A stretch of 64,000 nt of DNA from Cupriavidus necator A5-1 (GCF_000744095.1 NZ_JQLI01000008.1:620001-684000), one strand, 5' to 3'. Shown: positions 1 through 8,506, numbered from the stretch's first letter. Program-made: numbers and translations. The notes: a model not told the origin generated them from the sequence alone.

Positions 1-411
1 CGCCAGCGCAATGCCGTTGGCGGCGATCACATAGGTGGCGGACGCGTGCGCGCGGCGGTTGACCTCCGCCAGGTAGTGGTTGGCGGCGGCGACCCGGTCC
101 GGGTCGTTGGGGGATTCGAGCAGCCCGCGCACGAAGGGGTGCAGCGACACCAGTGCGGGCAGGAATTCGTAGCGGTCGAGGGTGCTTTCGAGCGTGGCGG
201 CGTAGCGGTCCGCACGCGTGGCAGTGCTCTGCTGCAGGCTCGCCAGGCCGCGCTGGACCGAGACCAGCCAGGTCAGCCCGCACAGCAGCAGCAGGCCGGC
301 GGTCAGTACCACGGCAAAACCCCACCACCGGCCGCTGCCGGCGTCCGGCGCGTGGGCCGGACGGGTGGCGGCGGGGTCATGCACGGCGAGAAAGTCGTCG
401 GAGTGGGGCAT
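1..411 (-). CDS. dctB: DctB, C4-dicarboxylate sensor histidine kinase (partial, N-terminus only)
   Basis: An open frame on the minus strand starts at the ATG at 411 (MPHSDDFLAVHDPAATRP) and runs off the left edge without a stop, so only about 137 residues are visible. Residues about 29-50 form one hydrophobic membrane segment (WWGFAVVLTAGLLLL). The following stretch (RYAATLESTLDRYEFLPALV, then LHPFVRGLLESPNDPDRVAAANHYL) resembles the start of the periplasmic PDC sensor domain of DctB kinases. The histidine kinase core lies outside the window. It lies 79 bp downstream of dctA on the same strand, which supports the assignment: DctB with DctD senses C4-dicarboxylates and turns on dctA. The name rests on neighbour and N-terminal pattern. 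Confidence 0.8.
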   Translation of the reverse strand, partial: MPHSDDFLAVHDPAATRPAHAPDAGSGRWWGFAVVLTAGLLLLCGLTWLVSVQRGLASLQQSTATRADRYAATLESTLDRYEFLPALVSLHPFVRGLLESPNDPDRVAAANHYLAEVNRRAHASATYVIAANGIALA

Positions 412-450
412 CGGCGCGCGCGAGGGCTGTCGCGCCGATGATACTCGCTG

Positions 451-475
451 GCGGGCGGCCGGGGCAGCCGCCCGC
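451..475 (-). other. GC-rich hairpin between dctA and dctB
   Basis: A perfect 9-bp inverted repeat (GCGGGCGGC, 7-nt loop, GCCGCCCGC) fills much of the 79-bp gap between the dctA stop and the dctB start. There is no U-tract, so it is not a standard intrinsic terminator. It could protect the dctA 3' end or lower dctB expression relative to dctA if the two are co-transcribed; that is inference. Confidence 0.4.
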
Positions 476-490
476 ACAACGGTGGCGCGC

Positions 491-1789
491 TTAGCGGGCG
501 CCCTGGCCGACGTCGGCAAGATCCGCCACATCGTCGGCGCCGCCTTGCAGCACGCGGGCCATGCGCTTGCGGTCCAGCTCGCGTTCCCAGGCCGACACCA
601 CCACCGTGGCCACGCCGTTGCCGATGATGTTGGTCAGCGCGCGGCACTCGCTCATGAAGCGGTCGATGCCGAGGATCAGCACCATGCCCGCGACCGGGAT
701 GGTCGGCACCACCGCCAGCGTCGCCGCCAGCGTGATAAAGCCCGAGCCGGTCACGCCGCTGGCGCCCTTGGAGGTGATCATCGCCACCGCCAGGATGGTG
801 AGCTGCTGCAACAGCGTCAGTTCGATGCCGGTGGCCTGCGCGATAAAGATCACCGCCATCGTCATGTAGATGTTGGTGCCGTCCAGGTTGAACGAATAGC
901 CGGTCGGCACGACCAGGCCCACCACCGACTTGGAGCAGCCCAGCTTCTCCAGCTTCTCCATCATGTGCGGCAGCGCGGCTTCCGACGAGCTGGTGCCCAG
1001 CACGATCAGCAGCTCTTCCTTGATGTACGAGATAAAGCGCACGATGCTGAAGCCGGTCATGCGCGCGATCGTGCCCAGCACCACCAGCACGAAGATGATG
1101 GCCGTGAAGTAGAAGGTGCCGATCAGCTTGAGCAGCGGCACCAGCGAGCCCAGGCCGTACTTGCCGATGGTGAACGCCATCGCGCCGAAGGCGCCGATCG
1201 GCGCCACCTTGGTGATCACGTGGACGATATGGAAGAACACCTTGGAGAGCTGCTCGATCAGATCCACCACGATGCGCGCGCGCTCGCCGATCACCGCCAG
1301 CGCGGTGCCGAAGAACAGCGACACCAGCAGGATCTGCAGGATGTCACCGTTGGCGAAGGCGCTGAAGACCGTGTCCGGGATGATGTGCATGAAGAACTCG
1401 ACCGTGCTCTGGCCGTGCGCCTTGGACACGTATTGCGCGATCGCCTTGGTGTCCAGCGTCGACGGGTCGATGTTGAAGCCCACGCCCGGCTTGAGCAGGT
1501 GAGCGGCGCCCAGGCCGATCAGCAACGCAAAGGTCGACACCACCTCGAAGTACAGCAGCGCCTTGCCGCCGACGCGGCCGACCTTCTTCATGTCGCTCAT
1601 GCCGGCCATGCCGGTCACCACGGTACAGAAGATGATCGGGCCGATGATCATCTTGATCAGCTTGATAAAGCCATCGCCCAGCGGCTTCATGGCGACGCCT
1701 GTGTCGGGCACGAAATGGCCGAGCAGGATGCCGACCAGGATGGCGAACAGCACCTGCACGTACAGGATCTTGTAGAAGGGTTTCTTCAT
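491..1789 (-). CDS. dctA: DctA, aerobic C4-dicarboxylate:cation symporter
   Basis: A 432-residue inner-membrane symporter of the dicarboxylate/amino acid:cation symporter (glutamate transporter-like) family, importing succinate, fumarate and malate. Family hallmarks are present: the re-entrant loop serine-rich motif LGTSSSEAALP near residue 275, the NLDGT segment (GYSFNLDGTNIYMT), and SKGASGVTGSGFI in the second hairpin. Length is normal for DctA. The ATG at 1789 follows an AGGACGACATC context and begins MKKPFYKILYVQVLFAI, typical for the family. Transcription probably starts from the sigma-54 promoter at 1879-1893, activated by the DctBD pair whose kinase gene lies just downstream. Confidence 0.97.
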   Translation of the reverse strand: MKKPFYKILYVQVLFAILVGILLGHFVPDTGVAMKPLGDGFIKLIKMIIGPIIFCTVVTGMAGMSDMKKVGRVGGKALLYFEVVSTFALLIGLGAAHLLKPGVGFNIDPSTLDTKAIAQYVSKAHGQSTVEFFMHIIPDTVFSAFANGDILQILLVSLFFGTALAVIGERARIVVDLIEQLSKVFFHIVHVITKVAPIGAFGAMAFTIGKYGLGSLVPLLKLIGTFYFTAIIFVLVVLGTIARMTGFSIVRFISYIKEELLIVLGTSSSEAALPHMMEKLEKLGCSKSVVGLVVPTGYSFNLDGTNIYMTMAVIFIAQATGIELTLLQQLTILAVAMITSKGASGVTGSGFITLAATLAVVPTIPVAGMVLILGIDRFMSECRALTNIIGNGVATVVVSAWERELDRKRMARVLQGGADDVADLADVGQGAR

Positions 1790-1878
1790 GATGTCGTCCT
1801 CGGTTTTGACCGTACCCGGCGCGGTGGTGGCCGGGGTGGCGCGCCGTCACGGTTGCGGCGCGTTCGGGACGGGAATTC

Positions 1879-1893
1879 GCAATCGACATGCCA
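1879..1893 (-). promoter_or_regulatory. Sigma-54 (-24/-12) promoter of dctA
   Basis: Read on the minus strand the sequence is TGGCATG-TCGA-TTGC, matching the sigma-54 consensus TGGCACG-N4-TTGC with one mismatch and exactly 10 bp between the GG and GC dinucleotides. The predicted start is near 1867, giving a 5' leader of about 78 nt to the dctA ATG. dctA promoters are classically RpoN/DctD dependent, which fits. Confidence 0.85.
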
Positions 1894-1958
1894 GTCCAAC
1901 CGGCATGGCTAACTGCCTGATTCACAAGGAAACGCGGGCCTCGCGGGCACGCCTGGCC

Positions 1959-2011
1959 TCCGGGATTCCGGAAATCCGGACAGCGAGTCTCCGGGGATTC
2001 GGAATGCCGGA
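1959..2011. promoter_or_regulatory. Paired upstream activator sites, probably for DctD
   Basis: Two related 22-bp dyads, at 1959-1980 and 1990-2011, each begin with TCCGGG and end with CCGGA around an ATTCCGGAA-like or ATTCGGAAT-like centre. They are offset by 31 bp, about three helical turns, and lie roughly 90-145 bp upstream of the predicted dctA start. That is the arrangement expected of tandem enhancer sites for a sigma-54 activator. The rest of the 1790-2182 interval has no convincing gene. Confidence 0.6.
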
Positions 2012-2111
2012 GGCGCGGCAGGTGCGCGAGGCGCCACCCAGCTGCCGCGGATTGTCGAAGGTGACTGCAGTGCGGGCCTGCCAGAGGCGCGGCTACGCCC
2101 CCGCGACGCCG

Positions 2112-2117
2112 TATAAT
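2112..2117 (+). promoter_or_regulatory. Candidate -10 box for the ferredoxin gene
   Basis: A perfect TATAAT lies 66 nt upstream of the start codon at 2183. No good -35 hexamer is visible 16-18 bp upstream, so this is a tentative promoter. Confidence 0.4.
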
Positions 2118-2182
2118 TCCGAGCTTCCGTCCATTGCCATCCGGCCGACCGCTGTCCGGGGCCCGCTTTTCTCACCGCACGC

Positions 2183-2503
2183 ATGAGCAGCTACTACCAG
2201 CATCACGTCTTCTTCTGCCTGAACCAGCGCGACGCCGGCGAGGACTGCTGCGCCAACCACAACGCCAAGGCGATGCAGGAATACGCCAAGAAGCGTTGCA
2301 AGGAACTGGGCATCGCCGGTGGCGAAGGCCGCGTGCGCATCAACAAGGCGGGCTGCCTGAACCGCTGTGAACTCGGCCCGGTGCTGGTGGTCTACCCCGA
2401 GGCCATCTGGTACACCTTTGTCGACGAGCACGACATCGATGAAATCATCGACAGCCACCTGCTCAACGGCAAGCCGGTGGAGCGGCTGATGGTGGATCGC
2501 TGA
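2183..2503 (+). CDS. Thioredoxin-like (2Fe-2S) ferredoxin domain protein
   Basis: A 106-residue protein with the layout of a thioredoxin-fold [2Fe-2S] ferredoxin: FFCLNQRDAGEDCC near the N-terminus and the motif INKAGCLNRCELGP around residues 53-66, followed by VVVYPEAIWY. The cysteines at about 12, 22/23, 58 and 62 are the expected cluster ligands. Such small proteins, related to the NuoE/HoxE ferredoxin fold, are common as stand-alone genes in Burkholderiales; the redox partner is unknown. The gene stands alone, divergent from dctA and closed by a strong terminator at 2520-2568. Confidence 0.85.
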   Translation: MSSYYQHHVFFCLNQRDAGEDCCANHNAKAMQEYAKKRCKELGIAGGEGRVRINKAGCLNRCELGPVLVVYPEAIWYTFVDEHDIDEIIDSHLLNGKPVERLMVDR

Positions 2504-2519
2504 ACGGACACGCATGCCG

Positions 2520-2568
2520 GCGGCGGCCGGCGCGGCAAACGCTGCGCCGGCCGCCGCATTGTTGTTTT
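2520..2568 (+). terminator. Intrinsic terminator after the ferredoxin gene
   Basis: A perfect 14-bp stem (2520-2533 with 2544-2557) around a 10-nt loop is followed by ATTGTTGTTTT. It starts 17 nt after the stop codon at 2503. Confidence 0.85.
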
Positions 2569-2692
2569 ACGGACTTCGCGTCCGCGTTTGAAGCCTGACC
2601 CCGCCGCCCGCCAGCCGGACGGTTTTTTCATTTTTTGCCCGGAAAGATCCGGGCCCGAGCCAGCCAGTTCCTCGCCATCCTGACCGCCCATC

Positions 2693-3334
2693 ATGAACGC
2701 GCATACCCAGGTACTTTCCATTGCCGGTCCCGCCGGTGCGATCGATCTTTCGGTGGACCTGCCGCAGGGAGAACCGCGCGGCCTGGCGCTGGTGGCGCAC
2801 CCGCATCCACTCTTTGGCGGCACCAAGGACAACAAGGTCGCGCAAACGCTGGCGCGCGCCTTCGTGCAACTGGGCTATGCCACGGTGCGCCCGAACTTCC
2901 GCGGCGTGGGCGGTACCGCCGGCGAGCATGACAACGGCATCGGCGAGCAGGACGACCAGCTCGCAGTGATTGCCTGGATGCGCGAACAGACCGCGTGGTC
3001 GGCGCAGGCCGCCACGCTGCCGCTGGCGTTGGGCGGCTTCTCCTTCGGCAGCTTCGTCACCACGCACGTGGCGCGCCGCCTCGCCGAAGCCGGTACGCCC
3101 GCGCAGCGCCTGGTGCTGGTGGGCACCGCCGCCAGCCGCTGGCAAGTGGCCGAGGTCCCGGCCGACACTATTGTCATCCACGGCGAGCAGGATGACACCG
3201 TGCCGCTCGCGAGCGTGTTCGACTGGGCCCGCCCGCAGGAGCTGCCGGTGATCGTGATCCCCGGCGCCGACCATTTCTTTCACCGCAAGCTGCACCTGAT
3301 CAAGCAGCTCGTCGTCAACGCGTGGGACCGGTAA
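2693..3334 (+). CDS. Alpha/beta hydrolase of the COG2945 type
   Basis: A 213-residue cytoplasmic alpha/beta hydrolase without a signal peptide. The nucleophile elbow is GFSFG (Ser117), the acid is in HGEQDD (Asp167 or Asp168) and the catalytic histidine is in GADHFFH (His194). HPHPLFGG near residue 36 forms the oxyanion region, as in the short COG2945 hydrolases. The natural substrate of this group is not established. The frame begins MNAHTQVLSIAGPAG after a 190-bp gap containing the upstream terminator and is followed after 67 bp by dacC. Confidence 0.85.
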   Translation: MNAHTQVLSIAGPAGAIDLSVDLPQGEPRGLALVAHPHPLFGGTKDNKVAQTLARAFVQLGYATVRPNFRGVGGTAGEHDNGIGEQDDQLAVIAWMREQTAWSAQAATLPLALGGFSFGSFVTTHVARRLAEAGTPAQRLVLVGTAASRWQVAEVPADTIVIHGEQDDTVPLASVFDWARPQELPVIVIPGADHFFHRKLHLIKQLVVNAWDR

Positions 3335-3401
3335 CGCAGGCCGTTTCGCGCCGCTTCACCGCATGTCCCGCACGATCCCTTTCTTGTCGGAAACTGAAAC
3401 A

Positions 3402-4601
3402 ATGCTGAATAGAGCCACGACACGTCTTTCGTCCGCTTTTGCACCCGCCGCCATCGTCGCGGCCGTTGCGCTGGCCGCCGCGCCTGCCGCCGTCCTTGCG
3501 CAGGGCGTGCCGATGCCGCAGGTCGCAGCCAAGTCGTGGATGCTGTATGACGTGACCAGCGGCCAGGCCCTGGCGTCGCAGAACGCCGACGCGCGCATCG
3601 AGCCGGCCTCGCTGACCAAGCTGATGACCGCCTACCTGGCGTTCGAGGCACTCAAGGAAAAGCGCCTGACGCTGGAACAGACCGTGGTGCCGACCAGCCT
3701 GGTGCTCAAGGTCAAAAGCGACGAGTCGCGCATGTTCATCGAGCCCAACAAGCCGGTCAGCGTGCAGGACCTGCTGCTGGGCCTGATCGTGCAGTCGGGC
3801 AACGACGCCGCGCTGGCACTGGCCGAGGCCGTGGGCGGCTCGGAAGAGGGCTTCGTCGCGATGATGAACCGCGAGGCCCAGCGCATGGGCATGAAGAACA
3901 CCCACTTCACCAACACCGACGGCATCCCCGACCCGAACCACTACACCACCGCGGTCGACCTGGCCACGCTGACCACGCGCCTGATCAAGGACTTCCCCGA
4001 GTACTACAGCATGTACTCGCAGAAGGAGTTCACCTATAACAAGATCAGGCAGCCCAACCGCAACCGCCTTTTGTACATCGACCCGACCGTGGACGGGGTC
4101 AAGACCGGCCACACCAAGTCCGCCGGCTACTGCCTGATCTCGTCGGCCAAGCGGCCGCTGGCCAACGTGCCCAACGGCTCGCGCCGCCTGATCTCCATCG
4201 TGATCGGCACCACCACCGAACAGGTGCGCACGCAGGAAAGCCTGAAGATCCTCAACTACGGCTTCCAGTTCTATGACACGCTGCGCCTGTACGACAAGGG
4301 CCAGGTGCTGGCCACGCCGGAGATCTACAAGGGCAAGAACGGCGCGGTCAAGATCGGCGTGCAGGAAGAGACCTTCGTCACCGTGCCCAAGGGCACCGGT
4401 GGCCGCCTGAAGCCGGTGCTGGAGCGCCAGGAACTGCTGATCGCGCCGATCGCGGCGGGCCAGCAGGTGGGCATGGTCAAGCTGATGGACGGTGCCAACA
4501 AGGTGGCGGAGTTCCCGGTGGTGGCGCTGGAAGACGTGCCCGAGGCTGGCTTCTTCGGCCGCCTGTGGGACACCATCCGCCTGTGGTTCAAGCGCAAGTG
4601 A
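3402..4601 (+). CDS. dacC: D-alanyl-D-alanine carboxypeptidase (PBP5/6 type, DacC)
   Basis: A periplasmic serine DD-carboxypeptidase that trims the terminal D-Ala of peptidoglycan pentapeptides. With the start at 3402 (GGAAACTGAAACA upstream) the protein has a clean signal peptide (MLNRATTRLSSAFAPAA to VLAQ). The three penicillin-binding motifs are SLTK at 70-73 (Ser70 nucleophile), SGN at 132-134 and KTG at 234-236. The end, FFGRLWDTIRLWFKRK, is the amphipathic helix anchoring PBP5-class enzymes to the inner membrane. An in-frame ATG at 3363 would add 13 residues before the signal peptide and is less likely. The DUF493 gene follows 60 bp downstream, a conserved pairing. Confidence 0.95.
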   Translation: MLNRATTRLSSAFAPAAIVAAVALAAAPAAVLAQGVPMPQVAAKSWMLYDVTSGQALASQNADARIEPASLTKLMTAYLAFEALKEKRLTLEQTVVPTSLVLKVKSDESRMFIEPNKPVSVQDLLLGLIVQSGNDAALALAEAVGGSEEGFVAMMNREAQRMGMKNTHFTNTDGIPDPNHYTTAVDLATLTTRLIKDFPEYYSMYSQKEFTYNKIRQPNRNRLLYIDPTVDGVKTGHTKSAGYCLISSAKRPLANVPNGSRRLISIVIGTTTEQVRTQESLKILNYGFQFYDTLRLYDKGQVLATPEIYKGKNGAVKIGVQEETFVTVPKGTGGRLKPVLERQELLIAPIAAGQQVGMVKLMDGANKVAEFPVVALEDVPEAGFFGRLWDTIRLWFKRK

Positions 4602-4661
4602 CCTGAATGCGCGAGGCCCGGCGCGCCATGCAGCGTGCCGGACCGCGCCGGAGAATCCGAC

Positions 4662-4970
4662 ATGACAGCCGACAACCAGAGCAGCGGCAGCAAGCCAGGC
4701 GATATCCCGCCGGAGCAGTCGCTGATCGAATACCCGAGCCACTTCCCGATCAAGGTGATGGGCTCGATGCAGGACGGCTTTGCCGAGGCCATCGTCACGC
4801 TGGTGCAGGAGTTCGATCCGGACTTCCATGCGGGCAAGATGGAGATGCGCCCGTCGCGCAATGGCAATTACCTGGGCCTGACCGTGACGGTCTGGGTGAC
4901 CAGCCGTGAGCAGCTTGATGATTTGTATCGGGCGCTGACTGCGCATCCGATGGTGAAGGTGGTGCTCTAA
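4662..4970 (+). CDS. ybeD: DUF493 (YbeD-like) family protein
   Basis: A 102-residue protein with the DUF493 core IEYPSHFPIKVMGSMQDGFAEAIVTLVQEFDPDF and a C-terminal half typical of the ferredoxin-like ACT-related fold. The ATG at 4662 follows GGAGAATCCGAC and is preferred to an in-frame ATG at 4635. YbeD homologues usually sit between dacA/dacC and lipB/lipA and are thought to be small regulatory proteins, but the function is unproven. Here dacC precedes it, yet lipB and lipA are absent: rlmI follows after a repeat element. Confidence 0.9.
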   Translation: MTADNQSSGSKPGDIPPEQSLIEYPSHFPIKVMGSMQDGFAEAIVTLVQEFDPDFHAGKMEMRPSRNGNYLGLTVTVWVTSREQLDDLYRALTAHPMVKVVL

Positions 4971-4994
4971 CGCTTCGCTCCCGCTTAGTTTTCT

Positions 4995-5020
4995 CCCCTC
5001 TCCCGCGCGCGGGAGAGGGG
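4995..5020. repeat. Intergenic palindrome CCCCTCTCCCGCG/CGCGGGAGAGGGG, copy 1
   Basis: A perfect 26-nt palindrome in the gap between the DUF493 gene and rlmI, preceded by TTTTCT. Related copies lie at 6331-6356 and 31742-31767, always between genes, so this is a dispersed REP-like element. It could fold into a hairpin in RNA on either strand. Confidence 0.75.
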
Positions 5021-5083
5021 TGCCGCCTTGACGCATTCTCACCAGCCTCTGCTGCCGCGGGTCCGCTGTTTCGCCATACCAAC

Positions 5084-6280
5084 ATGAACACCATCACCCT
5101 GAAACCCGGCAAGGAAAAATCCCTGCTGCGCCGCCACCCGTGGATCTATGCCACCGGCATCGCCACCACCGAAGGCCGCTGCGAGCCGGGCGCCACCGTG
5201 ACCGTGCGTGCCGCGGACGGCCGCTTCCTGGCCAAGGCCGCCTACAGCCCCGAATCGCAGATCCGCGCGCGCGCGTGGACCTTCGACGAGAACGAGCCGG
5301 TCGACCACGCCCTGTTCAAGCGCCGCGTGGCCGCGGCGATCGCGTACCGGCGGCAATGGGTGAAGGACAGCGATGCGGTGCGCCTGATCTTCGGCGAATC
5401 GGACCGGCTGCCTGGCCTGATCGTCGACTACTACGGCAACGGCGCGCAGGGCCAGCTGGTGTGCCAGTTCAATTCCGCGGGCGTTGAGCACTGGAAGGCC
5501 GCGATCGTGCAGGCGCTGGTCAAGGAAACCGGCTGCCCCAACGTCTACGAGCGATCCGATGCCGCCGTGCGCCAGCGCGAAGGGCTGGAGCTGGTGACGG
5601 GCGTGCTGGCCGGCGCCGAGCCCGATCCCGCGCTGTCGGTGACCGAGCATGGCGTGCGCTACTACGTCGACGTGCGCAGCGGCCACAAGACCGGCTTCTA
5701 CGTGGACCAGCGCGACAACCGCAAGCTGGTCGGCGACCTGGCCGAAGGCCGCGAGGTGCTGAACTGCTTCTGCTATACGGGCGGTTTCTCGCTGGCCGCG
5801 CTGCGTGGCGGGGCCAAGGCGGTGACCTCGATCGATTCCTCGGGCGAGGCGCTGAAGATTGCCGCGGGCAATGTCACGCTCAACGGCTTCGATCCCGAGC
5901 GCGCTACCTGGCTCGATGCCGACGTGTTCAAGACCCTGCGCGAATTCCGCGCCGAGGGCCGCCAGTTCGACCTGATCGTGCTGGACCCGCCCAAGTTCGC
6001 GCCGTCGGCGCAGCATATCGACCGCGCCGCGCGTGCCTACAAGGAGATCAACCTGGTCGGCACGCAGCTGCTGCGGCCGGGCGGGCTGCTGTTCACGTAC
6101 TCCTGCTCGGGTGCGATCAGCATGGAGTTGTTCCAGAAGATCGTGGCGGGCGCGGTTACCGATGCGCGTGCCGATGCGCGCATCCTGCGGCGTTTGTCCG
6201 CCGGCACGGATCACCCGATGCTGGCGGCGTTCCCGGAAGGAGAGTACCTGAAGGGGTTGCTGCTGGAGAAGGTGGCGTAA
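5084..6280 (+). CDS. rlmI: RlmI-type class I SAM-dependent rRNA (cytosine-5) methyltransferase
   Basis: A 398-residue protein: N-terminal PUA domain (about 1-80, with RHPWIYATGIATTEGRCEPG), a central linker domain, and a C-terminal Rossmann methyltransferase. SAM motif I is NCFCYTGGFSLAAL from residue 227, motif IV is DPPK at 301-304, and the catalytic cysteine of the m5C type lies in SCSG (Cys341). The best-studied homologue modifies 23S rRNA C1962; the same target here is inferred. The start MNTITLKPGKEKSLLRRHPW is typical. The gene stands alone between two copies of the palindromic repeat. Confidence 0.93.
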   Translation: MNTITLKPGKEKSLLRRHPWIYATGIATTEGRCEPGATVTVRAADGRFLAKAAYSPESQIRARAWTFDENEPVDHALFKRRVAAAIAYRRQWVKDSDAVRLIFGESDRLPGLIVDYYGNGAQGQLVCQFNSAGVEHWKAAIVQALVKETGCPNVYERSDAAVRQREGLELVTGVLAGAEPDPALSVTEHGVRYYVDVRSGHKTGFYVDQRDNRKLVGDLAEGREVLNCFCYTGGFSLAALRGGAKAVTSIDSSGEALKIAAGNVTLNGFDPERATWLDADVFKTLREFRAEGRQFDLIVLDPPKFAPSAQHIDRAARAYKEINLVGTQLLRPGGLLFTYSCSGAISMELFQKIVAGAVTDARADARILRRLSAGTDHPMLAAFPEGEYLKGLLLEKVA

Positions 6281-6330
6281 CGCGGCAGCTTGTTAGCGGC
6301 GACGGCCCTTAGCCAAACCGCTTGTTTTCT

Positions 6331-6356
6331 CCCCTCTCCCGCAAGCGGGAGAGGGG
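6331..6356. repeat. Intergenic palindrome CCCCTCTCCCGC-AA-GCGGGAGAGGGG, copy 2
   Basis: A 12-bp inverted repeat around AA between the convergent rlmI and helicase genes. The flank GGGGGCACACCGGCGG resembles that of copy 3 (GGGGGGCAAACCGGCGG), so more than the palindrome is shared. Confidence 0.75.
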
Positions 6357-6397
6357 GCACACCGGCGGCATAGTGGGCGCTTTCGCAAGCTCCTGTC

Positions 6398-8506
6398 TCA
6401 CCGCCACATATTCCGCATCCGACTAGCCAGATCCACCGGCGCCAGCGCTGGCTTGACCTGCCCTTCGCCCGGCATCGGCGGCGGCGGCCACGCACGGCTG
6501 TGGAAGTTGGGCATCACGCGATTCGGCAAAAAGCGCGTGCGCGACGCATACACATGCCGGTCGCCAAAGCCCACCTGCTGGTGCACATAGAAGCGCTGCG
6601 GCACGACGATGTCGAGATGGTCCTTGGCCCGCGTCATCGCCACATACATCAGCCGCCGTTCTTCCTCGATCTCTTCGGTAGTTCCCGTTGCCAGGTCGGA
6701 CGGCATGCAGCCATCCACCGCGTTGAGCACATACACCGCCTTCCACTCCTGCCCCTTGGCCGAGTGGATGGTCGACAGGATCAGGTAGTCCTCGTCGCGC
6801 GAGGGCACGCCGGATTCATCGCTCGACGCGCTAGGCGGATCCAGCGTCAGCTCGGTCAGGAAACGCTCGCGCGCGCCATAGGTAGCCGCGATGCGCTCGA
6901 GCTGCTGCAGGTCGGCCTGGCGCGCGGCGGCATCGTCATGCAGGCGTTCCAGGTGCGGCGCGTACCAGGCCAGCACCTGCTCGAATTCCGACGGCCATGG
7001 CGAGGTCGGCGCCATCAGCGCGCGCGCCAGCGCCAGCAGGTCGGCCCACGCGGGCGCGGCGGCAGGCGGGGGTTCGAATTCTTCCAGCGAGAACAGCGGC
7101 TCGGTGGCCAGCGCCAGCGCATCGAGCACGCGCGCCGCGGTCTTGGGGCCGATGCCGGGCAAGAGCTGCAGCGTGCGGAAGCCCGCCATGCGGTCGCGCG
7201 GGTTTTCCAGCCAGCGCACCACGGCCAGCACATCCTTCACGTGCGTCGATTCCAGGAATTTCAGTCCGCCGAATTTCACGAACGGGATATTGCGCCGCGC
7301 CAGCTCGATCTCGACCTGCGCGCTGTGGTCGGCGGCGCGGAACAACACCGCCTGCGCCATCAGCGCCAGCCCGGCCTCGCGCCGCGCCAGCACCTGCTCG
7401 ACCACGTAGCGGGCCTGGTCGGCCTCATCGTTGACGACGATCACGCCGGGCTTTTCCGCCGAGGCGCGATCGGACCACAGATCCTTGGTATAGCGCTCCG
7501 CCGCCAGCCCGATCACCGCGTTGGCGGCCTGCAGGATCGGCTGCGTCGAGCGGTAGTTCTGCGACAGCGTGACCTGCTGCGCCGCCGGCGTGAACTGCTG
7601 CGGGAAATCGAGGATATTGCGCACGGTGGCGCCGCGGAAGGCATAGATCGACTGCGCGTCGTCGCCCACCACGGTCAGGCCGCGGCCATCGGGGCGCATG
7701 GCCAGCAGGATCGATGCCTGCAGCGCGTTGGTGTCCTGGTATTCATCGACCAGGATATGGTCGAAGCGCGCGCCCATGTCCTGCGCGATGCTGGGCTCGG
7801 CCATCGCCTGCGCCCAGTACAGCAGCAGGTCGTCGTAGTCGAGCACGTGCTGCTTCTGCTTGGCCTCGACATAGCCGGCAAAGAGCGTGCGCAGCGCATC
7901 GGCCCACATCGCGTAGCGCGGGAACTGCTGCTTGAGCACGTCTTCCAGCGGGGCCTGCGTGTTGACCACGCGCGAGTAGATCGCCAGGCAGGTTTCCTTC
8001 CTGGGGAAGCGGCTGGCGGTCTCGGACAGGCCCAGGTCGTGGCGCACCACGTGCATCAGGTCGGCCGAATCGCCGCGGTCGCTGATGGTGAAGGCGGGCG
8101 ACAGGCCCAGCGTCTCGGCGTATTCGCGCAGCAGGCGCGCGCCGATGGCGTGGAAGGTGCCGGACCACTGCAGCGCGGCACGCCCGGCGCCGGTCTGGGT
8201 GCCGAGCGCCTGGTCGACGATGCGTTCGACGCGGCGGCCCATCTCGGCGGCGGCGCGGCGCGAGAAGGTCAGCAGCAGGATGCGGCGCGGGTCGGCGCCG
8301 CCCAGCACCAGGTGGGCCACGCGGTGCGCCAGCGTATTGGTCTTGCCCGAGCCGGCGCCGGCGATGATCAGCAGCGGCGCGTCGCTGCCGTGCTCGACCG
8401 CGGCGCGCTGCTCCGGGTTGAGCCGGGACAGGTAGGCGGGGGCCGCATCGGCTTCTGGGACCGCGAGGTCCGCAAGGTTCGAAGCAGGGGCAAGATCCAG
8501 TGACAC
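6398..8506 (-). CDS. UvrD/Rep-family superfamily 1A ATP-dependent DNA helicase
   Basis: A 702-residue SF1A helicase. Visible motifs include the Q motif and start (YLSRLNPEQRAAVEHG), Walker A in IIAGAGSGKTNTLAHR, LTFSRRAAAEM (Ia), the Walker B segment ILVDEYQDTN, VVGDDAQSIYAFRGA (III), LSQNYRSTQPIL (IV), STIHSAKGQEWKAVYV (V) and EEERRLMYVAMTRAK (VI). The TGxxAG-like segment LLPGIGPKTAARVL suggests a helix-hairpin-helix. It is shorter than canonical UvrD and is one of the accessory UvrD-like helicases common in Burkholderiaceae, probably acting in DNA repair or replication restart. It is convergent with rlmI. Confidence 0.92.
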   Translation of the reverse strand: MSLDLAPASNLADLAVPEADAAPAYLSRLNPEQRAAVEHGSDAPLLIIAGAGSGKTNTLAHRVAHLVLGGADPRRILLLTFSRRAAAEMGRRVERIVDQALGTQTGAGRAALQWSGTFHAIGARLLREYAETLGLSPAFTISDRGDSADLMHVVRHDLGLSETASRFPRKETCLAIYSRVVNTQAPLEDVLKQQFPRYAMWADALRTLFAGYVEAKQKQHVLDYDDLLLYWAQAMAEPSIAQDMGARFDHILVDEYQDTNALQASILLAMRPDGRGLTVVGDDAQSIYAFRGATVRNILDFPQQFTPAAQQVTLSQNYRSTQPILQAANAVIGLAAERYTKDLWSDRASAEKPGVIVVNDEADQARYVVEQVLARREAGLALMAQAVLFRAADHSAQVEIELARRNIPFVKFGGLKFLESTHVKDVLAVVRWLENPRDRMAGFRTLQLLPGIGPKTAARVLDALALATEPLFSLEEFEPPPAAAPAWADLLALARALMAPTSPWPSEFEQVLAWYAPHLERLHDDAAARQADLQQLERIAATYGARERFLTELTLDPPSASSDESGVPSRDEDYLILSTIHSAKGQEWKAVYVLNAVDGCMPSDLATGTTEEIEEERRLMYVAMTRAKDHLDIVVPQRFYVHQQVGFGDRHVYASRTRFLPNRVMPNFHSRAWPPPPMPGEGQVKPALAPVDLASRMRNMWR

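Noticed and set aside
218..1912. 564-codon plus-strand frame opposite dctA
   Set aside because: Antisense to a clear dctA; His/Asp/Arg-rich shadow frame.
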